64,000 nt of DNA from an uncultured Massilia sp. (GCA_946481275.1 CAMLMV010000004.1:124001-188000); one strand, 5' to 3'. Positions 22,378 through 32,649 are shown, counted from the stretch's first letter. Made by a program: numbers and translations. Notes: generated by a model not told the origin, from the sequence alone.

Positions 22378-22956
22378 TTACGCCTTGGACAACGCCTTCA
22401 ACGCCAGCTTGATGCCGTCGGACACACTGGTCCCGGCCGGCATGTTCTTGATGGCGATGAGGGCTTCCTTGTCAGAATACCCCAAAGCCAGCAGCGCATT
22501 GAGCACGTCTGCCTGCGCATCGTCGTGCGGCGTGCCGGCCGCGACGCCGATGTCGGCCCCCAGCTTGCCCTTCAGTTCCAGCAGCAGGCGCTCGGCCGTC
22601 TTCTTGCCGATGCCCGGCACCTTGACCAGGCGCCCCGCTTCCTGCAACGTCACGGCCTGGGCGAGGTCGTTCACAGTCATGCCGGACAGGATGGACAGCG
22701 CCGTGCGCGCGCCGACGCCGGTGATCTTGATCAGCTGGCGGAACACGGCGCGCTCGTTCGCCGACCCGAAGCCGAACAGCAGGTGCGCATCCTCGCGCAC
22801 GACGTAGTGCGTGAACAGCGTGACCTTTTCGCCCGTGTGCGGCAGGTTGTAGAACGTGCTCATCGGCACGTCGACTTCATAGCCGACGCCCTGGCAATCG
22901 ACGAGCACTTGCGGCGGGTTCTTTTCCAGCAGGACTCCGGAGAGACGACCGATCAT
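22378..22956 (-). CDS. ruvA: Holliday junction DNA-binding protein RuvA
   Basis: A 192-residue protein that forms a tetramer on the four-way junction and loads RuvB. It has an N-terminal OB-fold ([20 protein letters not shown]), a central pair of helix-hairpin-helix motifs ([16 protein letters not shown] and [16 protein letters not shown]), and a C-terminal domain III ([16 protein letters not shown]) that contacts RuvB. The length is close to the E. coli protein (203). The ATG at 22956 is preceded by AAAGGT. It lies between ruvC (16 bp upstream) and ruvB (6 bp downstream). Confidence 0.97.
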   Translation of the reverse strand: MIGRLSGVLLEKNPPQVLVDCQGVGYEVDVPMSTFYNLPHTGEKVTLFTHYVVREDAHLLFGFGSANERAVFRQLIKITGVGARTALSILSGMTVNDLAQAVTLQEAGRLVKVPGIGKKTAERLLLELKGKLGADIGVAAGTPHDDAQADVLNALLALGYSDKEALIAIKNMPAGTSVSDGIKLALKALSKA

Positions 22957-22972
22957 GGTGACCTTTCAATAA

Positions 22973-23518
22973 TTAGACGAGGCGGCCGCGCTTCATGTGC
23001 AGCGTCGGCTTTTTCGGATTGCTTGGGGCGAGCGTGCCGATCAATGCCAGCGCATCCTGGCTGTTGGCGTGGCAGATGGCAATGCCGAGCGCATCGGCCG
23101 CATCCGTGCCCGGCAGGCCCGGCAGCTTGAGCAGGCGCGCGACCATGTCCTGCACCTGCGCCTTGACGGCTTTACCGGTACCGACGACGGCCTGTTTTAC
23201 TTGCGTGGGCGTGTATTCCGCCACGTCGAGGTCGGCGCCGACGAGGGCCGTGATCGCGGCGCCGCGCGCCTGGCCGAGCAGCAGGGTCGACTGCGGATTG
23301 ACGTTGACGAAGACTTTTTCGATGGCCGCGCAGGCCGGCTGGTAGGTGGCGACGATTTCGCTGACGCCGGTCAGGATGACTTTCAGCCGCGGCGGCAGTG
23401 CGCCTTCGGAACCCGTCTTGATAGTGCCGGACGCGATGTAGCGCAACCGGTTGCCTTGCTTTTCAATGACGCCGAACCCTGTCGTACGCAGGCCCGGGTC
23501 GATGCCGAGAATAATCAT
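22973..23518 (-). CDS. ruvC: Holliday junction resolvase RuvC
   Basis: A 181-residue RNase H-fold endonuclease that resolves Holliday junctions by paired nicks. Catalytic acidic residues are at D7 ([14 protein letters not shown]), E67 (AAIEKVF) and D139/D142 ([14 protein letters not shown]). The C-terminus extends about 25 residues beyond the catalytic core with a basic end ([13 protein letters not shown]). It is the first gene of ruvCAB. The purH stop lies 95 bp upstream, with a probable terminator in that gap, so ruvC likely has its own promoter. Confidence 0.97.
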   Translation of the reverse strand: MIILGIDPGLRTTGFGVIEKQGNRLRYIASGTIKTGSEGALPPRLKVILTGVSEIVATYQPACAAIEKVFVNVNPQSTLLLGQARGAAITALVGADLDVAEYTPTQVKQAVVGTGKAVKAQVQDMVARLLKLPGLPGTDAADALGIAICHANSQDALALIGTLAPSNPKKPTLHMKRGRLV

Positions 23519-23566
23519 TATCGAATGTTATACCGGCGCGGGTGTTTCGTGGGAAAAATACTGTGC

Positions 23567-23602
23567 AAAAACACAGGTCGTGGCGACTTTGTCACCACGA
23601 CC
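23567..23602 (-). terminator. Probable terminator between purH and ruvC
   Basis: Reading minus, GGTCGTGG (23602-23595) pairs with CCACGACC (23583-23576), with an inner TGAC/GTCG pairing. TGTGTTTTT follows. It lies 12 bp after the purH stop. The T-run is short and slightly displaced, so efficiency is uncertain. Confidence 0.5.
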
Positions 23603-23613
23603 TTCACTACCAA

Positions 23614-25200
23614 TTAATGACGGAAGTGACGCGTACCAGTGTACAGCATGACCACGCCGCGTTCATCCGCCGCATCGATCACTTCCTGGTCGCGCATCGA
23701 GCCGCCCGGATGGATGACGCAGGTCGCGCCCGCGTCGACGACGACGTCGAGGCCGTCACGGAACGGGAAGAACGCATCCGACGCCACGGCCGAGCCCACC
23801 AGCGACAGGCCGGCGTTCTGCGCCTTGATCGAGGCGATGCGCGCGGAGTCGATGCGGCTCATCTGGCCGGCGCCTACGCCCAGCGTCATGCCGCCGGCGC
23901 AGAACACGATCGCGTTCGATTTCACGTACTTGGCGACGCGCCACGCGAACATCAGGTCTTGCAGCTGTTGCGGGGTCGGCTGTTTTTTCGACACGACGCG
24001 CAGGTCGCCCATGCCGACGTTCTTCGCGTCCGGCGATTGCACGAGCAGGCCGCCGCCCACGCGCTTGACGTCGTACACGTTCTGGCCGTCGCCCAGCGCG
24101 ATCTCCAGCAGGCGCACGTTTTGCTTCGCCGACATGATCTGCAGCGCTTCCGCCGTGAACGCCGGGGCGATCAGGACTTCCACGAACAGCTTGGCGATGG
24201 CTTCCGCCGCCGGGCCGTCGACCGGCACGTTGAAGGCGATGATGCCGCCGAAGGCCGAGGTCGGGTCCGTTTTGAGGGCGCGCTGGTAGGCGTCCAGCGC
24301 GTCGGCGCCGATCGCGACGCCGCACGGGTTCGCGTGCTTGATGATCACGCAGCCGGCCGGCATGTTGAAGCCGCCCAGCGACTTGACGCATTCCCACGCG
24401 GCATCCGCATCGGCGATGTTGTTGTACGACAGTTCCTTGCCCTGCAGCTGGCGGTAGTTGGCCAGGCTACCGGCGGCCGGCACGAGGTCGCGGTAGAACG
24501 CGGCCGTCTGGTGCGGGTTTTCGCCGTAGCGCATGTCCTGGACTTTTTCGAAGTGCAGGTTCAGCGTCTGCGGGTAGGCGGCGCGGTTCGTGTGCTCCCT
24601 GTCCGGGCCGAGGCTCGTCAGGTAGTTCGTGATGGCGGCGTCGTATTGCGCCGTGTGCGCGAACACTTTCTTGGCCAGGCGGAATTTCGTCTCGTAGCCG
24701 ACGCTGCCGGCCGCTTCGCCGGTACCTTTCATCTCGGCCAGCACCGGACCGTAGTCGGCCGGGTCGACGATGACGACGACGTCACGGTGGTTCTTGGCCG
24801 CCGAGCGCAGCATGGTCGGGCCGCCGATGTCGATGTTCTCGATCGCGTCTTCCAGCGAGCATTGCTCCTTGGCGACGGTGGCCTGGAACGGGTACAGGTT
24901 GACCACCACCATGTCGATCTGCGGGATGCCGTGCTCTTCCAGCTTGGCAACGTGTTCCGGGAAGTCGCGGCGGGCCAGGATGCCGCCGTGGACCTTCGGA
25001 TGCAGCGTTTTGACGCGGCCATCGAGCATTTCCGGGAAACCGGTGTAGTCGGCGACTTCGGTCACCGGCACACCATTGTCCTGCAGCAGTTTGGCGGTGC
25101 CGCCGGTGGACAGGATGTTCACGCCGAGGGCGGACAGCGCACGTGCGAAATCGAGGACGCCGGTTTTGTCGGAAACGGAGATGAGTGCTTGTTTGATCAT
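23614..25200 (-). CDS. purH: Bifunctional AICAR transformylase / IMP cyclohydrolase
   Basis: A 528-residue enzyme catalysing the last two steps of IMP synthesis. The N-terminal MGS-like IMP cyclohydrolase domain is at residues about 1-195 ([50 protein letters not shown]). The C-terminal AICAR formyltransferase domain is at about 200-528 ([47 protein letters not shown]). I start at the ATG at 25200, where homology with [12 protein letters not shown] begins. It follows dusB and fis on the same strand. Confidence 0.98.
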   Translation of the reverse strand: MIKQALISVSDKTGVLDFARALSALGVNILSTGGTAKLLQDNGVPVTEVADYTGFPEMLDGRVKTLHPKVHGGILARRDFPEHVAKLEEHGIPQIDMVVVNLYPFQATVAKEQCSLEDAIENIDIGGPTMLRSAAKNHRDVVVIVDPADYGPVLAEMKGTGEAAGSVGYETKFRLAKKVFAHTAQYDAAITNYLTSLGPDREHTNRAAYPQTLNLHFEKVQDMRYGENPHQTAAFYRDLVPAAGSLANYRQLQGKELSYNNIADADAAWECVKSLGGFNMPAGCVIIKHANPCGVAIGADALDAYQRALKTDPTSAFGGIIAFNVPVDGPAAEAIAKLFVEVLIAPAFTAEALQIMSAKQNVRLLEIALGDGQNVYDVKRVGGGLLVQSPDAKNVGMGDLRVVSKKQPTPQQLQDLMFAWRVAKYVKSNAIVFCAGGMTLGVGAGQMSRIDSARIASIKAQNAGLSLVGSAVASDAFFPFRDGLDVVVDAGATCVIHPGGSMRDQEVIDAADERGVVMLYTGTRHFRH

Positions 25201-25294
25201 GGGAGTGGCCTGTTGAAAAAAATCTGGACGGGCTCGCGCACGCCGGACAAAGGGCCCGACGCACGCCTGCACGCCCCGGCCCCTCCGCCGGCGC

Positions 25295-25528
25295 TTACAG
25301 CAGCCCGTGCTCCTGCAACTTCTTGCGTAACGTATTGCGATTAATGCCCAGCATCTGGGCGGCATGCGACTGATTGCCCTCCGCCCGCGTCATCACCACT
25401 TGCAGGATCGGTTTTTCGACGGTCAGGAGCATCATGTCGTAGATGTTCGTCGGTTTCTGCTCGCCCAGGTCGTTGAAATAGTCTTCGAGGCTTTTTTGAA
25501 CGACTTCCTGGATACTTTCTTTGCTCAT
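25295..25528 (-). CDS. fis: Fis family DNA-binding regulator
   Basis: A 77-residue nucleoid-associated protein related to E. coli Fis and the NtrC C-terminal domain. The C-terminal helix-turn-helix is at about 50-73 ([20 protein letters not shown]). The N-terminal part ([17 protein letters not shown]) corresponds to the dimerisation and beta-hairpin region but is shortened compared with the 98-residue enteric Fis. The dusB-fis pairing seen here (78 bp apart, same strand) is the ancestral arrangement and supports the assignment. It bends DNA at degenerate palindromes and modulates promoters and recombination. Confidence 0.95.
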   Translation of the reverse strand: MSKESIQEVVQKSLEDYFNDLGEQKPTNIYDMMLLTVEKPILQVVMTRAEGNQSHAAQMLGINRNTLRKKLQEHGLL

Positions 25529-25606
25529 GTCTACAGCTTCATCCTGGTTAAATGCTGCTTGTGGCAGCGTTTGTCTCCGACGTTCTTGTTATTTTTCTTC
25601 TATTAC

Positions 25607-26632
25607 TTAGGCGGCAATCGCGTCATCGTCAGGATGCGCGGGCCGGTATTGTAACCGGTCGCCATACCGGTGTTGTGATTTAAAAAACTCATCGACGGCA
25701 GACAATTGTTCAGCGGTCGATTCCAAACGGTTCATGCGCTGGCGGAATTCTTCGCCGCCGGGCAGGTCTTCGACGTACCAGCCAATGTGCTTGCGCGCCG
25801 TGCGCACGCCCAGGTATTCGCCATAGAAGGCGTAGTGGGCCGGCAGGTGTTCGTACATCAGTTCGCGCACTTCGTCGACCAGCGGCGGCGGCAGATACTC
25901 GCCCGTGCGCAGGAAGTAATCGATTTCGCGACAGATCCAGGGACGGCCCTGCGCGGCGCGGCCGATCATCACCGCGTCGGCGCCCGTATAGTCCAGCACG
26001 AACTTCGCCTTGTCCGGCGTCGTGATGTCGCCGTTGGCCACGACGGGAATGCCGACGGCGGCCTTGACGGCGGCGATGGTGTCGTACTCGGCGTCACCCT
26101 TGTAGCCGTCGGCGCGGGTGCGGCCGTGCAGGGTCAGCATCGCGATGCCGGCTTCCTCGGCCATGCGCGCGATCGTCAGCGCGTTCTTGTTTTGGCGATC
26201 CCAGCCGGTGCGGAATTTCAGCGTGACGGGCACGTCGACGGCGTTCACGACGGCATCCAGGATGCGCTGCACGAGGTCTTCGTGCTGCAGCAGCGCCGAA
26301 CCGCACCAGTTATTGCACACCTTCTTGACCGGGCAACCCATATTGATGTCGATGATCTGGGCGCCACGCTCGACGTTGAATTTGGCGCATTCGGCCAGGT
26401 CGTGCGGGTCGGCACCGGCGATCTGCACGGCCTTCGGCTCCATCTCCCCCGCATGGTCCGTGCGCCGCGACGATTTCTCGCTGGCCCACAGGCGCGGATT
26501 CGACGCCGCCATCTCGGACACCGCGTAGCCCGCGCCCAGCTTCTTGCACAGCTGACGGAACGGACGGTCGGTCACCCCGGCCATTGGGGCGACGAAGACA
26601 TTGTTACGCAGCGTATAAGGACCAATTTGCAC
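25607..26632 (-). CDS. dusB: tRNA-dihydrouridine synthase B
   Basis: A 341-residue FMN-dependent enzyme reducing uridine to dihydrouridine in tRNA D-loops. It has a TIM-barrel with the N-terminal block NNVFVAPMAGVTDRPFRQL, the family signature DINMGCPVKKVCNNWCGSAL containing the catalytic Cys, RTRADGYKGDAEYDTIA, and the FMN phosphate site VANGDITTPDKAK and GADAVMIGRAAQGRPW. The start is a GTG at 26632; no ATG fits the conserved N-terminus. It is the first gene of dusB-fis(-purH). Confidence 0.97.
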   Translation of the reverse strand: MQIGPYTLRNNVFVAPMAGVTDRPFRQLCKKLGAGYAVSEMAASNPRLWASEKSSRRTDHAGEMEPKAVQIAGADPHDLAECAKFNVERGAQIIDINMGCPVKKVCNNWCGSALLQHEDLVQRILDAVVNAVDVPVTLKFRTGWDRQNKNALTIARMAEEAGIAMLTLHGRTRADGYKGDAEYDTIAAVKAAVGIPVVANGDITTPDKAKFVLDYTGADAVMIGRAAQGRPWICREIDYFLRTGEYLPPPLVDEVRELMYEHLPAHYAFYGEYLGVRTARKHIGWYVEDLPGGEEFRQRMNRLESTAEQLSAVDEFFKSQHRYGDRLQYRPAHPDDDAIAA

Positions 26633-26763
26633 GGCAGAAAATTCACGGGAAGCGACGGGAACTCGCTATTTTACCCGAAGCGCTGCTCAATTTATCAGCA
26701 CATTTTTTTATGGGATTGTTGCGCACACGCCAGAAAAGGCTTGCCAAGCCCGCCAGCATGCCA

Positions 26764-27438
26764 TCAAGGAAGCTCGTCGAGCACGGCCGGACGCAGGTGG
26801 TCGACCTCGCCCCAGCTGCCCAGGACGAGGCTGCGATCGGCCGGGTCGAAGCGGAAACGGTTGATGCTGGCGTTATAGACCTTGAAGTCGCGCGGCGTCT
26901 CCAGCGGCAAGCCGCGCGCCAGCCGGTAGGCGCACTCCAGCACGCCGCCATGCGCGACGAGCGCGATCGTCCTGCCCGGATTGTCTGCCGCCAGCGCGAG
27001 GATGGCGCCGGTGGCGCGGTCGAAGAAGGTGCGGAAACTCTCTCCCACGTTGCGGCCCGGCGGCAGTTGCGCATCGACGTCGCGCGCCTGCCAGGCGGCG
27101 AATTCGCGCGGGAAACGCTCCTCGATCTCGCTGTACAGCAAGCCTTCGAAGCCGCCATAGCCGCGCTCGCGCAGGGCCGGGTCGATGGCGACCGTCAGTC
27201 CACGGCGGTCGGCCACGGCCTGGGCGGTCTGGCCGGCCCGGCGCAAATCGCTCGCCACGATAAGATCGAGGGGCTCATCCGCCAGCGCGCCGGCCAGCAG
27301 CGCGGCCTGGCGCTCGCCTTCATCGTTCAGTGGGATGTCCAGGTGGCCTTGCAGGCGGCGTTCGGCGTTCCAGGCCGTTTCGCCATGGCGGATCAGGAGG
27401 ATGTCGGTGGGTGCTGCGGATGCGTTCGTTGTCGTCAT
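26764..27438 (-). CDS. Histidine phosphatase family protein (phosphoglycerate mutase-like)
   Basis: A 224-residue branch-1 histidine phosphatase. The phospho-histidine motif is R17-H18-G19-E20 (ILLIRHGETAWNAERRLQGH). The second conserved Arg lies in ASDLRRAGQTAQAV, the acid Glu in RERGYGGFEGLL, and the second His in ALVAHGGVLECA. The absence of long PGAM insertions points to a cofactor-dependent phosphatase of the CobC/GpmB type rather than glycolytic phosphoglycerate mutase. The substrate is unknown. It is cytoplasmic and lies upstream of the PEBP gene in reverse order on the same strand, with dusB 131 bp away on the other side. Confidence 0.9.
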   Translation of the reverse strand: MTTTNASAAPTDILLIRHGETAWNAERRLQGHLDIPLNDEGERQAALLAGALADEPLDLIVASDLRRAGQTAQAVADRRGLTVAIDPALRERGYGGFEGLLYSEIEERFPREFAAWQARDVDAQLPPGRNVGESFRTFFDRATGAILALAADNPGRTIALVAHGGVLECAYRLARGLPLETPRDFKVYNASINRFRFDPADRSLVLGSWGEVDHLRPAVLDELP

Positions 27439-27495
27439 GCGGATGCGCCGCCCCGCACCGCGGGGCGATCGTTCAAGGCGTAGCTTGTCAAAAAA

Positions 27496-28170
27496 TCAGG
27501 ATGGCTGGCCGATCAGGTTGCCCGTCACGTCCGGATTCAGCGAATACACGCCGAAGATCTTCGCCTCGTCCAGGATATGCCCCGTGATCGCCAGGCGCAC
27601 TTCCTTGCCGGTGAACCGGCCTTCCAGCGGCAGGCGCGGGATGTCGAGGGCGTACAGCGTAAAGACGTAGGTATGCACGCGCTCGTCGTTCCACGGCGGG
27701 CACGGGCCGTCGTAGCCATAGTATTCGCCGGCCATGTCGGGGTCGTTCGCGAACCAGCCCGTGTAATCGTTGATGCCGTGGCGCAGCTGGTGTTCGGTGC
27801 CGTTCTTGATCGTGAACGGCACCAGCGGCCCGCTCTTGCCGCCCGGCGTGACCATGTCCGAGAACTTGCCTTCGGCGAAGGATTTCAGGCACACGGGGAT
27901 GTCGACGAGGGACCAGTGATAGAAATCCGTGCGCGGCAGCGCATCGGGCACCGTCCGGCCCTCCTTGTTCACGTCCGTGCCGTCCGTCGGCACGTCGATG
28001 TCGTGCACCAGCAGGACCAGCGACTGCGTGCCGGTCGGCACGTCGTCCCAGGCGATGTGCGGGCTGCGGTTGGTCGACAGCTTGATGTGGTTGCCGGGGT
28101 CCATCTCGGCGAACGCACATCTGGGCGGAATCATGTCGCCCTCGGTAAAGGAATCGCTCCAGATTTTCAT
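27496..28170 (-). CDS. YbhB/YbcL-family Raf kinase inhibitor-like (PEBP) protein
   Basis: A 224-residue PEBP-fold protein. The ligand-pocket blocks are visible: SPHIAWDDVPTGTQSLVLLVHDID near residues 37-60, FYHWSLVDIPVCLKSF, and GYDGPCPPWNDERVHTYVFTLYALD toward the C-terminus. The bacterial family has no firmly known substrate; members bind anionic ligands. I start at the ATG at 28170, preceded by GGGAGAG, where the MKIWSDSF family N-terminus begins. No signal peptide is present. It is on the same strand as dtd-tyrS upstream, 59 bp from the dtd stop. Confidence 0.92.
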   Translation of the reverse strand: MKIWSDSFTEGDMIPPRCAFAEMDPGNHIKLSTNRSPHIAWDDVPTGTQSLVLLVHDIDVPTDGTDVNKEGRTVPDALPRTDFYHWSLVDIPVCLKSFAEGKFSDMVTPGGKSGPLVPFTIKNGTEHQLRHGINDYTGWFANDPDMAGEYYGYDGPCPPWNDERVHTYVFTLYALDIPRLPLEGRFTGKEVRLAITGHILDEAKIFGVYSLNPDVTGNLIGQPS

Positions 28171-28229
28171 GTTCTCTCTCCCTGCATCCTTTAGCCTCAG
28201 ACTCTCGCCGCGGCGCGCGGTTTCCGGTT

Positions 28230-28688
28230 TCAATTCGCGATACGGGGTGGATCAATGCGCAGCCAGAACGTCACCGGTCCGTCATTGATCAACGCCACCT
28301 TCATGTCGGCACCGAAACGACCGGTTTCGACGATACCGTGACGCTCGCGCGCCTGGCGCACGACATGGTCGAACAGCCGGCGCCCGTCCTCGGGCGCGGC
28401 GGCAGGCGAAAACGACGGGCGGGTGCCGGAGCGGGTGTCCGCCGCCAGCGTGAACTGCGGCACGAGCAGCAGGCCGCCCGCCACGTCCGTCACGCTGCGG
28501 TTCATCTTGCCGGCGTCGTCGGAGAACACGCGGTAGGTCAGCAGCTTGGCGAGCAGCGCGTCGGCTTCCCGCTCCGTGTCGCCCTTTTCCGCGCACACGA
28601 GCACCATCAGGCCGTGGCCGATGGCACCCGTGACGTCGCCGTCGACCGTGACGCTGGCCTCGCTGACCCGTTGCAGCAGGCCGATCAT
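28230..28688 (-). CDS. dtd: D-aminoacyl-tRNA deacylase
   Basis: A 152-residue enzyme that hydrolyses D-aminoacyl-tRNAs (notably D-Tyr-tRNA) and Gly-tRNA-Ala, recycling the tRNA. The N-terminus [18 protein letters not shown], the [17 protein letters not shown] block (usually SQFTL) and the cross-subunit Gly-cisPro motif NDGPVTFWL are visible. The length equals the family norm (about 145). The ATG overlaps the tyrS stop (ATGA), so it is translationally coupled to the tyrosyl-tRNA synthetase, which fits its proofreading role. Confidence 0.97.
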   Translation of the reverse strand: MIGLLQRVSEASVTVDGDVTGAIGHGLMVLVCAEKGDTEREADALLAKLLTYRVFSDDAGKMNRSVTDVAGGLLLVPQFTLAADTRSGTRPSFSPAAAPEDGRRLFDHVVRQARERHGIVETGRFGADMKVALINDGPVTFWLRIDPPRIAN

Positions 28689-29959
28689 GCCGTGAGCGTC
28701 ACGCGGGCGAACTTGCGCTTGCCGACCTGCAGCACGAACGTGCCGGCCTGCACCTGCAAGGCCTTGTCGGACACGACGGCGCCGTCGATGCGCACGCCGC
28801 CCTGGTCGATCATGCGCATCGCTTCCGAGCTGGACGCGCACAAGGCCGTCTGGCGCAGCAGTTGCGGCAGGCCCAGCGGTGCGCCGGAGACAGCCACTTC
28901 CGGCACGTCGTCCGGGATGCCGCCCTTCGAGCGGTTGACGAAGTCGGCCAGCGCATCCTCGGCCGCCTGCTGCGAGTGGAAGCGGGCGACGATTTCCTGG
29001 GCCAGCGCCACCTTCGCATCGCGCGGGTTGCGGCCGCCCTCGACTTCGGCTTTCAGCGCGGCCAGGTCCTGGATCGAACGGAACGACAGCAGCTCGTAGT
29101 ACTTCCACATCATGACGTCCGAGATGCTCATCAGCTTGCCGAACATCGTGTTGGCCGGTTCCGTGATGCCGATGTAGTTGTTCTTGGACTTGGACATCTT
29201 TTCGACGCCGTCCAGGCCTTCCAGCAGCGGCATCGTCAGGATGCACTGCGGTTCCTGGCCGTAATCTTTCTGCAGTTCACGGCCGACCAGCAGATTAAAT
29301 TTCTGGTCCGTTCCACCCAGCTCAAGATCCGATTTCAAAGCGACGGAATCGTAGCCCTGCATCAACGGATAGAGGAACTCATGGACCGAGATCGGAGTCC
29401 CATTCTTGTAGCGCTTGGTAAAGTCGTCGCGCTCCATCATGCGGGCCACGGTGTAACGCGAGGCGAGCTGGATCATGCCGCGCGCGCCGAGAGCGTCGCA
29501 CCATTCGGAGTTGTAGCGGATTTCCGTGCGCGCCGGGTCGAGCACGAGCGACGCCTGCTTGAAATAGGTGGTGGCGTTCGCTTCGATCTGCTCGCGGGTC
29601 AGCGGCGGACGGGTCGCGTTGCGGCCCGACGGGTCGCCGATCATCGACGTGAAATCGCCGATCAGGAAGATCACCTGGTGGCCCAGGTCCTGCAGCTGGC
29701 GCAGCTTGTTCAGCACCACGGTGTGGCCAAGGTGCAGGTCGGGCGCCGTCGGGTCCAGGCCCAGCTTGATGCGCAGCGGCGTGCCGCTCTGTTCGGAACG
29801 GGCCAGTTTCTGGGCAAATTCGCTCTCGATCAGCAGCTCGTCCACACCACGCCTGGTGATGGCAAGGGCTTCCTGGACGGCGTCGCTCAGAGGGAGAGAA
29901 GCCGGACCGGCCGCTGGCGTTGCATTTTTTGCATTACCAGAAATTTCTGGAGAAGTCAT
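28685..29959 (-). CDS. tyrS: Tyrosine--tRNA ligase
   Basis: A 424-residue class I synthetase charging tRNA-Tyr. The HIGH motif is HLGH at 76-79 ([18 protein letters not shown]), and KMSKS is at 254-258 ([15 protein letters not shown]). The C-terminal S4 RNA-binding domain is at about 358-420 ([19 protein letters not shown]). The N-terminal 35 residues are an unconserved extension before the catalytic core. It is followed by dtd with a 4-bp overlap and is divergent from the M23 peptidase gene. Confidence 0.98.
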   Translation of the reverse strand: MTSPEISGNAKNATPAAGPASLPLSDAVQEALAITRRGVDELLIESEFAQKLARSEQSGTPLRIKLGLDPTAPDLHLGHTVVLNKLRQLQDLGHQVIFLIGDFTSMIGDPSGRNATRPPLTREQIEANATTYFKQASLVLDPARTEIRYNSEWCDALGARGMIQLASRYTVARMMERDDFTKRYKNGTPISVHEFLYPLMQGYDSVALKSDLELGGTDQKFNLLVGRELQKDYGQEPQCILTMPLLEGLDGVEKMSKSKNNYIGITEPANTMFGKLMSISDVMMWKYYELLSFRSIQDLAALKAEVEGGRNPRDAKVALAQEIVARFHSQQAAEDALADFVNRSKGGIPDDVPEVAVSGAPLGLPQLLRQTALCASSSEAMRMIDQGGVRIDGAVVSDKALQVQAGTFVLQVGKRKFARVTLTA

Positions 29960-29987
29960 AAAAAATTTGTAGGAAAAGGACTAAAGC

Positions 29988-30016
29988 GGTTGTAAGACCC
30001 GGTATTTTGATATAAT
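29988..30016 (+). promoter_or_regulatory. Extended -10 promoter for the M23 peptidase gene
   Basis: A perfect TATAAT (30011-30016) is preceded by the TGn extended element (TGA), with a weak -35-like GGTTGT/TTGTAA at 29988-29995. The implied start is near 30023, giving a 5' leader of about 105 nt for the gene at 30129. Confidence 0.6.
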
Positions 30017-30128
30017 TCGCGATCCCGTCAATCTTGCCGCACGAAAAGTTTCAACGACAACACTAATAACAACGACAAAAAAATCACGGTGTCTTGGGCT
30101 GTTCAAGCGGTAAATTTTAACTGATTGC

Positions 30129-31487
30129 ATGAACCCATTACAGAAAATCGCCGGCAAGCGCTGGTTTGGCCTGGCTGAAACGAGCCGCAAAACCCGCATC
30201 GTCGCCGGAGGTACTGCAGCCCTGGCACTGTGCGCTTTTGGCGCCACCGCAGTCGCTCCGATCGCACCGGACGCTTCGGACATGCCGGTCAAATCGGTCG
30301 CGCAAGACCTGCAGCTGCCGAACCTGGCAGACCAGATCGCCGCCCTCCAGCAAGACCAGCAGCAATTCATCCACGAAGAACGCATCCGTCCGGGCGACTC
30401 GCTGGGCTCCGTGTTCAACCGCCTCGGCATCGAAGACCAGCAAGCCCAGGCCTTCGTCCGCAGCGACAAGACCGCCCGCTCGATCCTCTCCCTCAAGACC
30501 GGCAAGCGCATCCAGGCCGAGACCGACGAGAACGGCCTGCTGCTGACCCTGCACGCGACGATCGCCGACAAGGACCAGTTCAAGACCGTCACGATCACCC
30601 GCAAGGGCGACAAATTCGTGTCGAATGCCGCGCCTGCCCAGCTCGAGCGCCGTGTCGAGATGCGTTCGCGCAACATCAACAGCTCGCTGTACGCCGCCAC
30701 CGACGATGCCGTCGACGGCAGCCAGATCCCCGATTCCGTCGTCAACCAGATCATCGAGATGTTCTCGACGAGCATCGACTTCCGCTCGGACCTGAAGCGC
30801 GGCGACCGTTTTAATGTTGTCTACGAAACCTTCTGGTTGGACGGCGAGATGGTGCGCACCGGCCGCATCCTGGCGGGCGAATTCGTCAACCGCGGCGTGG
30901 CTTACCAGTCCGTCTGGTACGAAGACCCCGTCACCCACCAGGGCGGCTACTACAGCCTGGACGGCAAGTCGCTGAAGAAGGCATTCCTGAAGTCGCCGGT
31001 GGCGTTCAACCGCATCTCGTCGGGCTTCTCGATGCGCGTGCATCCGGTGTTCGGCACCTGGAAGAAGCACGAAGGCGTCGACATGGCCGCGCCGCTGGGC
31101 ACCCCGATCAAGGCATCGGGCGACGGCGTCGTCGAATTCGTCGGCACCCAGAACGGCTACGGCAACTTTGTCGTGCTCAAGCACTGGTCCAACTACAGCA
31201 CCGCGTACGGCCACATGAGCCGCTTCGCCAGCGGCCTGCGCCGCGGCCAGAAAGTGTCGCAGGGCGACGTGATCGGCTACGTGGGTACGACGGGCTGGGC
31301 AACGGGCCCGCACCTGCACTACGAATTCCGCATCGGCGGCCGCGCCACCGACCCGATGGCAATGAAGAACCTGCAGCAGCAGCCGCTGACGCCGGGCGAA
31401 ATGACCCGCTTCAAGATGGCTGCCGCCGAGATGTCGCACCGCTTCTCGCTGCTGTCGCCGGCCGGTAACGCGATGGCTGCACGCTGA
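30129..31487 (+). CDS. M23 (LytM-type) zinc peptidoglycan endopeptidase, MepM-like
   Basis: A 452-residue membrane-anchored or exported murein hydrolase or activator. An N-terminal hydrophobic segment lies at about 23-46 (IVAGGTAALALCAFGATAVA). A LysM/OapA-like region follows (RIRPGDSLGSVFNRLGI, residues about 95-112), then a linker domain. The LytM domain is at about 300-415. Zinc ligands are H314 and D318 (KKHEGVDMAAP) and H397 (GPHLHYEF, with H395 catalytic), so it looks active. Members cleave peptide cross-links during cell growth. It is divergent from tyrS and followed by a terminator and then anmK, a muropeptide-recycling gene with a related theme. Confidence 0.95.
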   Translation: MNPLQKIAGKRWFGLAETSRKTRIVAGGTAALALCAFGATAVAPIAPDASDMPVKSVAQDLQLPNLADQIAALQQDQQQFIHEERIRPGDSLGSVFNRLGIEDQQAQAFVRSDKTARSILSLKTGKRIQAETDENGLLLTLHATIADKDQFKTVTITRKGDKFVSNAAPAQLERRVEMRSRNINSSLYAATDDAVDGSQIPDSVVNQIIEMFSTSIDFRSDLKRGDRFNVVYETFWLDGEMVRTGRILAGEFVNRGVAYQSVWYEDPVTHQGGYYSLDGKSLKKAFLKSPVAFNRISSGFSMRVHPVFGTWKKHEGVDMAAPLGTPIKASGDGVVEFVGTQNGYGNFVVLKHWSNYSTAYGHMSRFASGLRRGQKVSQGDVIGYVGTTGWATGPHLHYEFRIGGRATDPMAMKNLQQQPLTPGEMTRFKMAAAEMSHRFSLLSPAGNAMAAR

Positions 31488-31509
31488 TCCCTCAGCGTTG
31501 CGAATATAG

Positions 31510-31541
31510 ACGCCTTGCACGGCTTGCCGGCAAGGCGTTTT
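31510..31541 (+). terminator. Terminator after the M23 gene, just before anmK
   Basis: The arms ACGCCTTGC (31510-31518) and GCAAGGCGT (31530-31538) match perfectly over 9 bp with an 11-nt loop and are followed by TTTTGCTTT. It ends only about 8 bp before the anmK Shine-Dalgarno (AGGAG), so anmK transcription must read through or start at or near the hairpin. Confidence 0.7.
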
Positions 31542-31557
31542 GCTTTCAGGAGTCGAA

Positions 31558-32649
31558 ATGGCATCCACTTTGTACATCGGCCTGATGTCCGGCACGAGCC
31601 TGGACGGCGTCGACGGCGTGCTGGCCGACTTTTCCGGCCGCGGCATCCGCACGCTGGACGCGGGGTTCACGCCCTTCCCGGCCGACCTGCGCGCCGAACT
31701 GATGGCGTTGCAGGCCGCCAGCGCCAACGAACTGGAGCGAGAAGCCCTGGCTGCCAACGCGCTGGCCCGCTGCTACGCCGAGTGCGTCAAGACGCTGGCC
31801 GCGGCGGCGCCGGGCCCGGTCCGCGCCGTCGCCGTGCACGGCCAGACGATCCGCCACCGCCCCGAACTGGGTTTTACGCGCCAGACCAATAATCCCGCCC
31901 TGCTGGCCGAACTGACCGGCATCGACGTCATCGCCGACTTCCGCAGCCGCGACGTCGCCGCGGGCGGCCAGGGCGCCCCGCTCGTCCCCGCCTTCCACGA
32001 AGCCCGCTTCGGCAAGCGGGGCCAGGTGCGCGTCGTCGTCAATATCGGCGGCATCGGCAACATCAGCGTGCTGCACGGCGACGGCCGCGTGACCGGCTAC
32101 GACACCGGCCCCGGCAACGTGCTGATGGATCTGTGGATCGCGCGCCACCAGGGCAAGGCCTACGACCAGGACGGCGCCTGGGCCGCGACGGGCACCGTCG
32201 ACGCCTCCCTGCTCGACCTGCTGCTCGACGAATCCTATTTCCGCCAGCCGCCGCCCAAGAGCACGGGCCGCGACCTGTTCCACGCGGACTGGCTCGATGC
32301 CAAGCTGGCGCAGCGTCCGGGCGTGTCGCCGGCGGACGTGCAGGCGACGCTGACGCGGCTGACGGCCGTGACGATCGCCCGCGCCATCCAGGCGGAGACG
32401 AACGCCCAGGCCGTCTACGTGTGCGGCGGCGGCGCCTATAACGGCGTGCTGCTGCGCGACCTCGCGGACGCGCTCGGCGGCAACATCCCCGTTGCCTCGA
32501 CGGACACGCTGGGCGTCGCGCCGAACCGCGTGGAGGCCCTCGCCTTCGCGTGGCTCGGCTACCGCTTCCTGCGCCGCCAGCCGGGCAACCTGCCGACCGT
32601 CACGGGTGCCGCCGGTCCCCGCATCCTCGGCGCGTTTTATCCCACCTGA
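31558..32649 (+). CDS. anmK: Anhydro-N-acetylmuramic acid kinase
   Basis: A 363-residue ASKHA-fold kinase that opens and phosphorylates 1,6-anhydro-MurNAc to MurNAc-6-P in cell wall recycling. The phosphate-1 motif is [17 protein letters not shown] at the N-terminus. Other family blocks are [52 protein letters not shown] and [17 protein letters not shown] start at the ATG at 31558, with AGGAG seven bases upstream. The 3' end overlaps the convergent LysR gene by 13 bp. Confidence 0.97.
   Translation: MASTLYIGLMSGTSLDGVDGVLADFSGRGIRTLDAGFTPFPADLRAELMALQAASANELEREALAANALARCYAECVKTLAAAAPGPVRAVAVHGQTIRHRPELGFTRQTNNPALLAELTGIDVIADFRSRDVAAGGQGAPLVPAFHEARFGKRGQVRVVVNIGGIGNISVLHGDGRVTGYDTGPGNVLMDLWIARHQGKAYDQDGAWAATGTVDASLLDLLLDESYFRQPPPKSTGRDLFHADWLDAKLAQRPGVSPADVQATLTRLTAVTIARAIQAETNAQAVYVCGGGAYNGVLLRDLADALGGNIPVASTDTLGVAPNRVEALAFAWLGYRFLRRQPGNLPTVTGAAGPRILGAFYPT

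Noticed and set aside
28230..29246. Longer dtd frame extending into tyrS
   Set aside because: The Dtd homology begins exactly at the ATG that overlaps the tyrS stop; the upstream part is a tyrS shadow.
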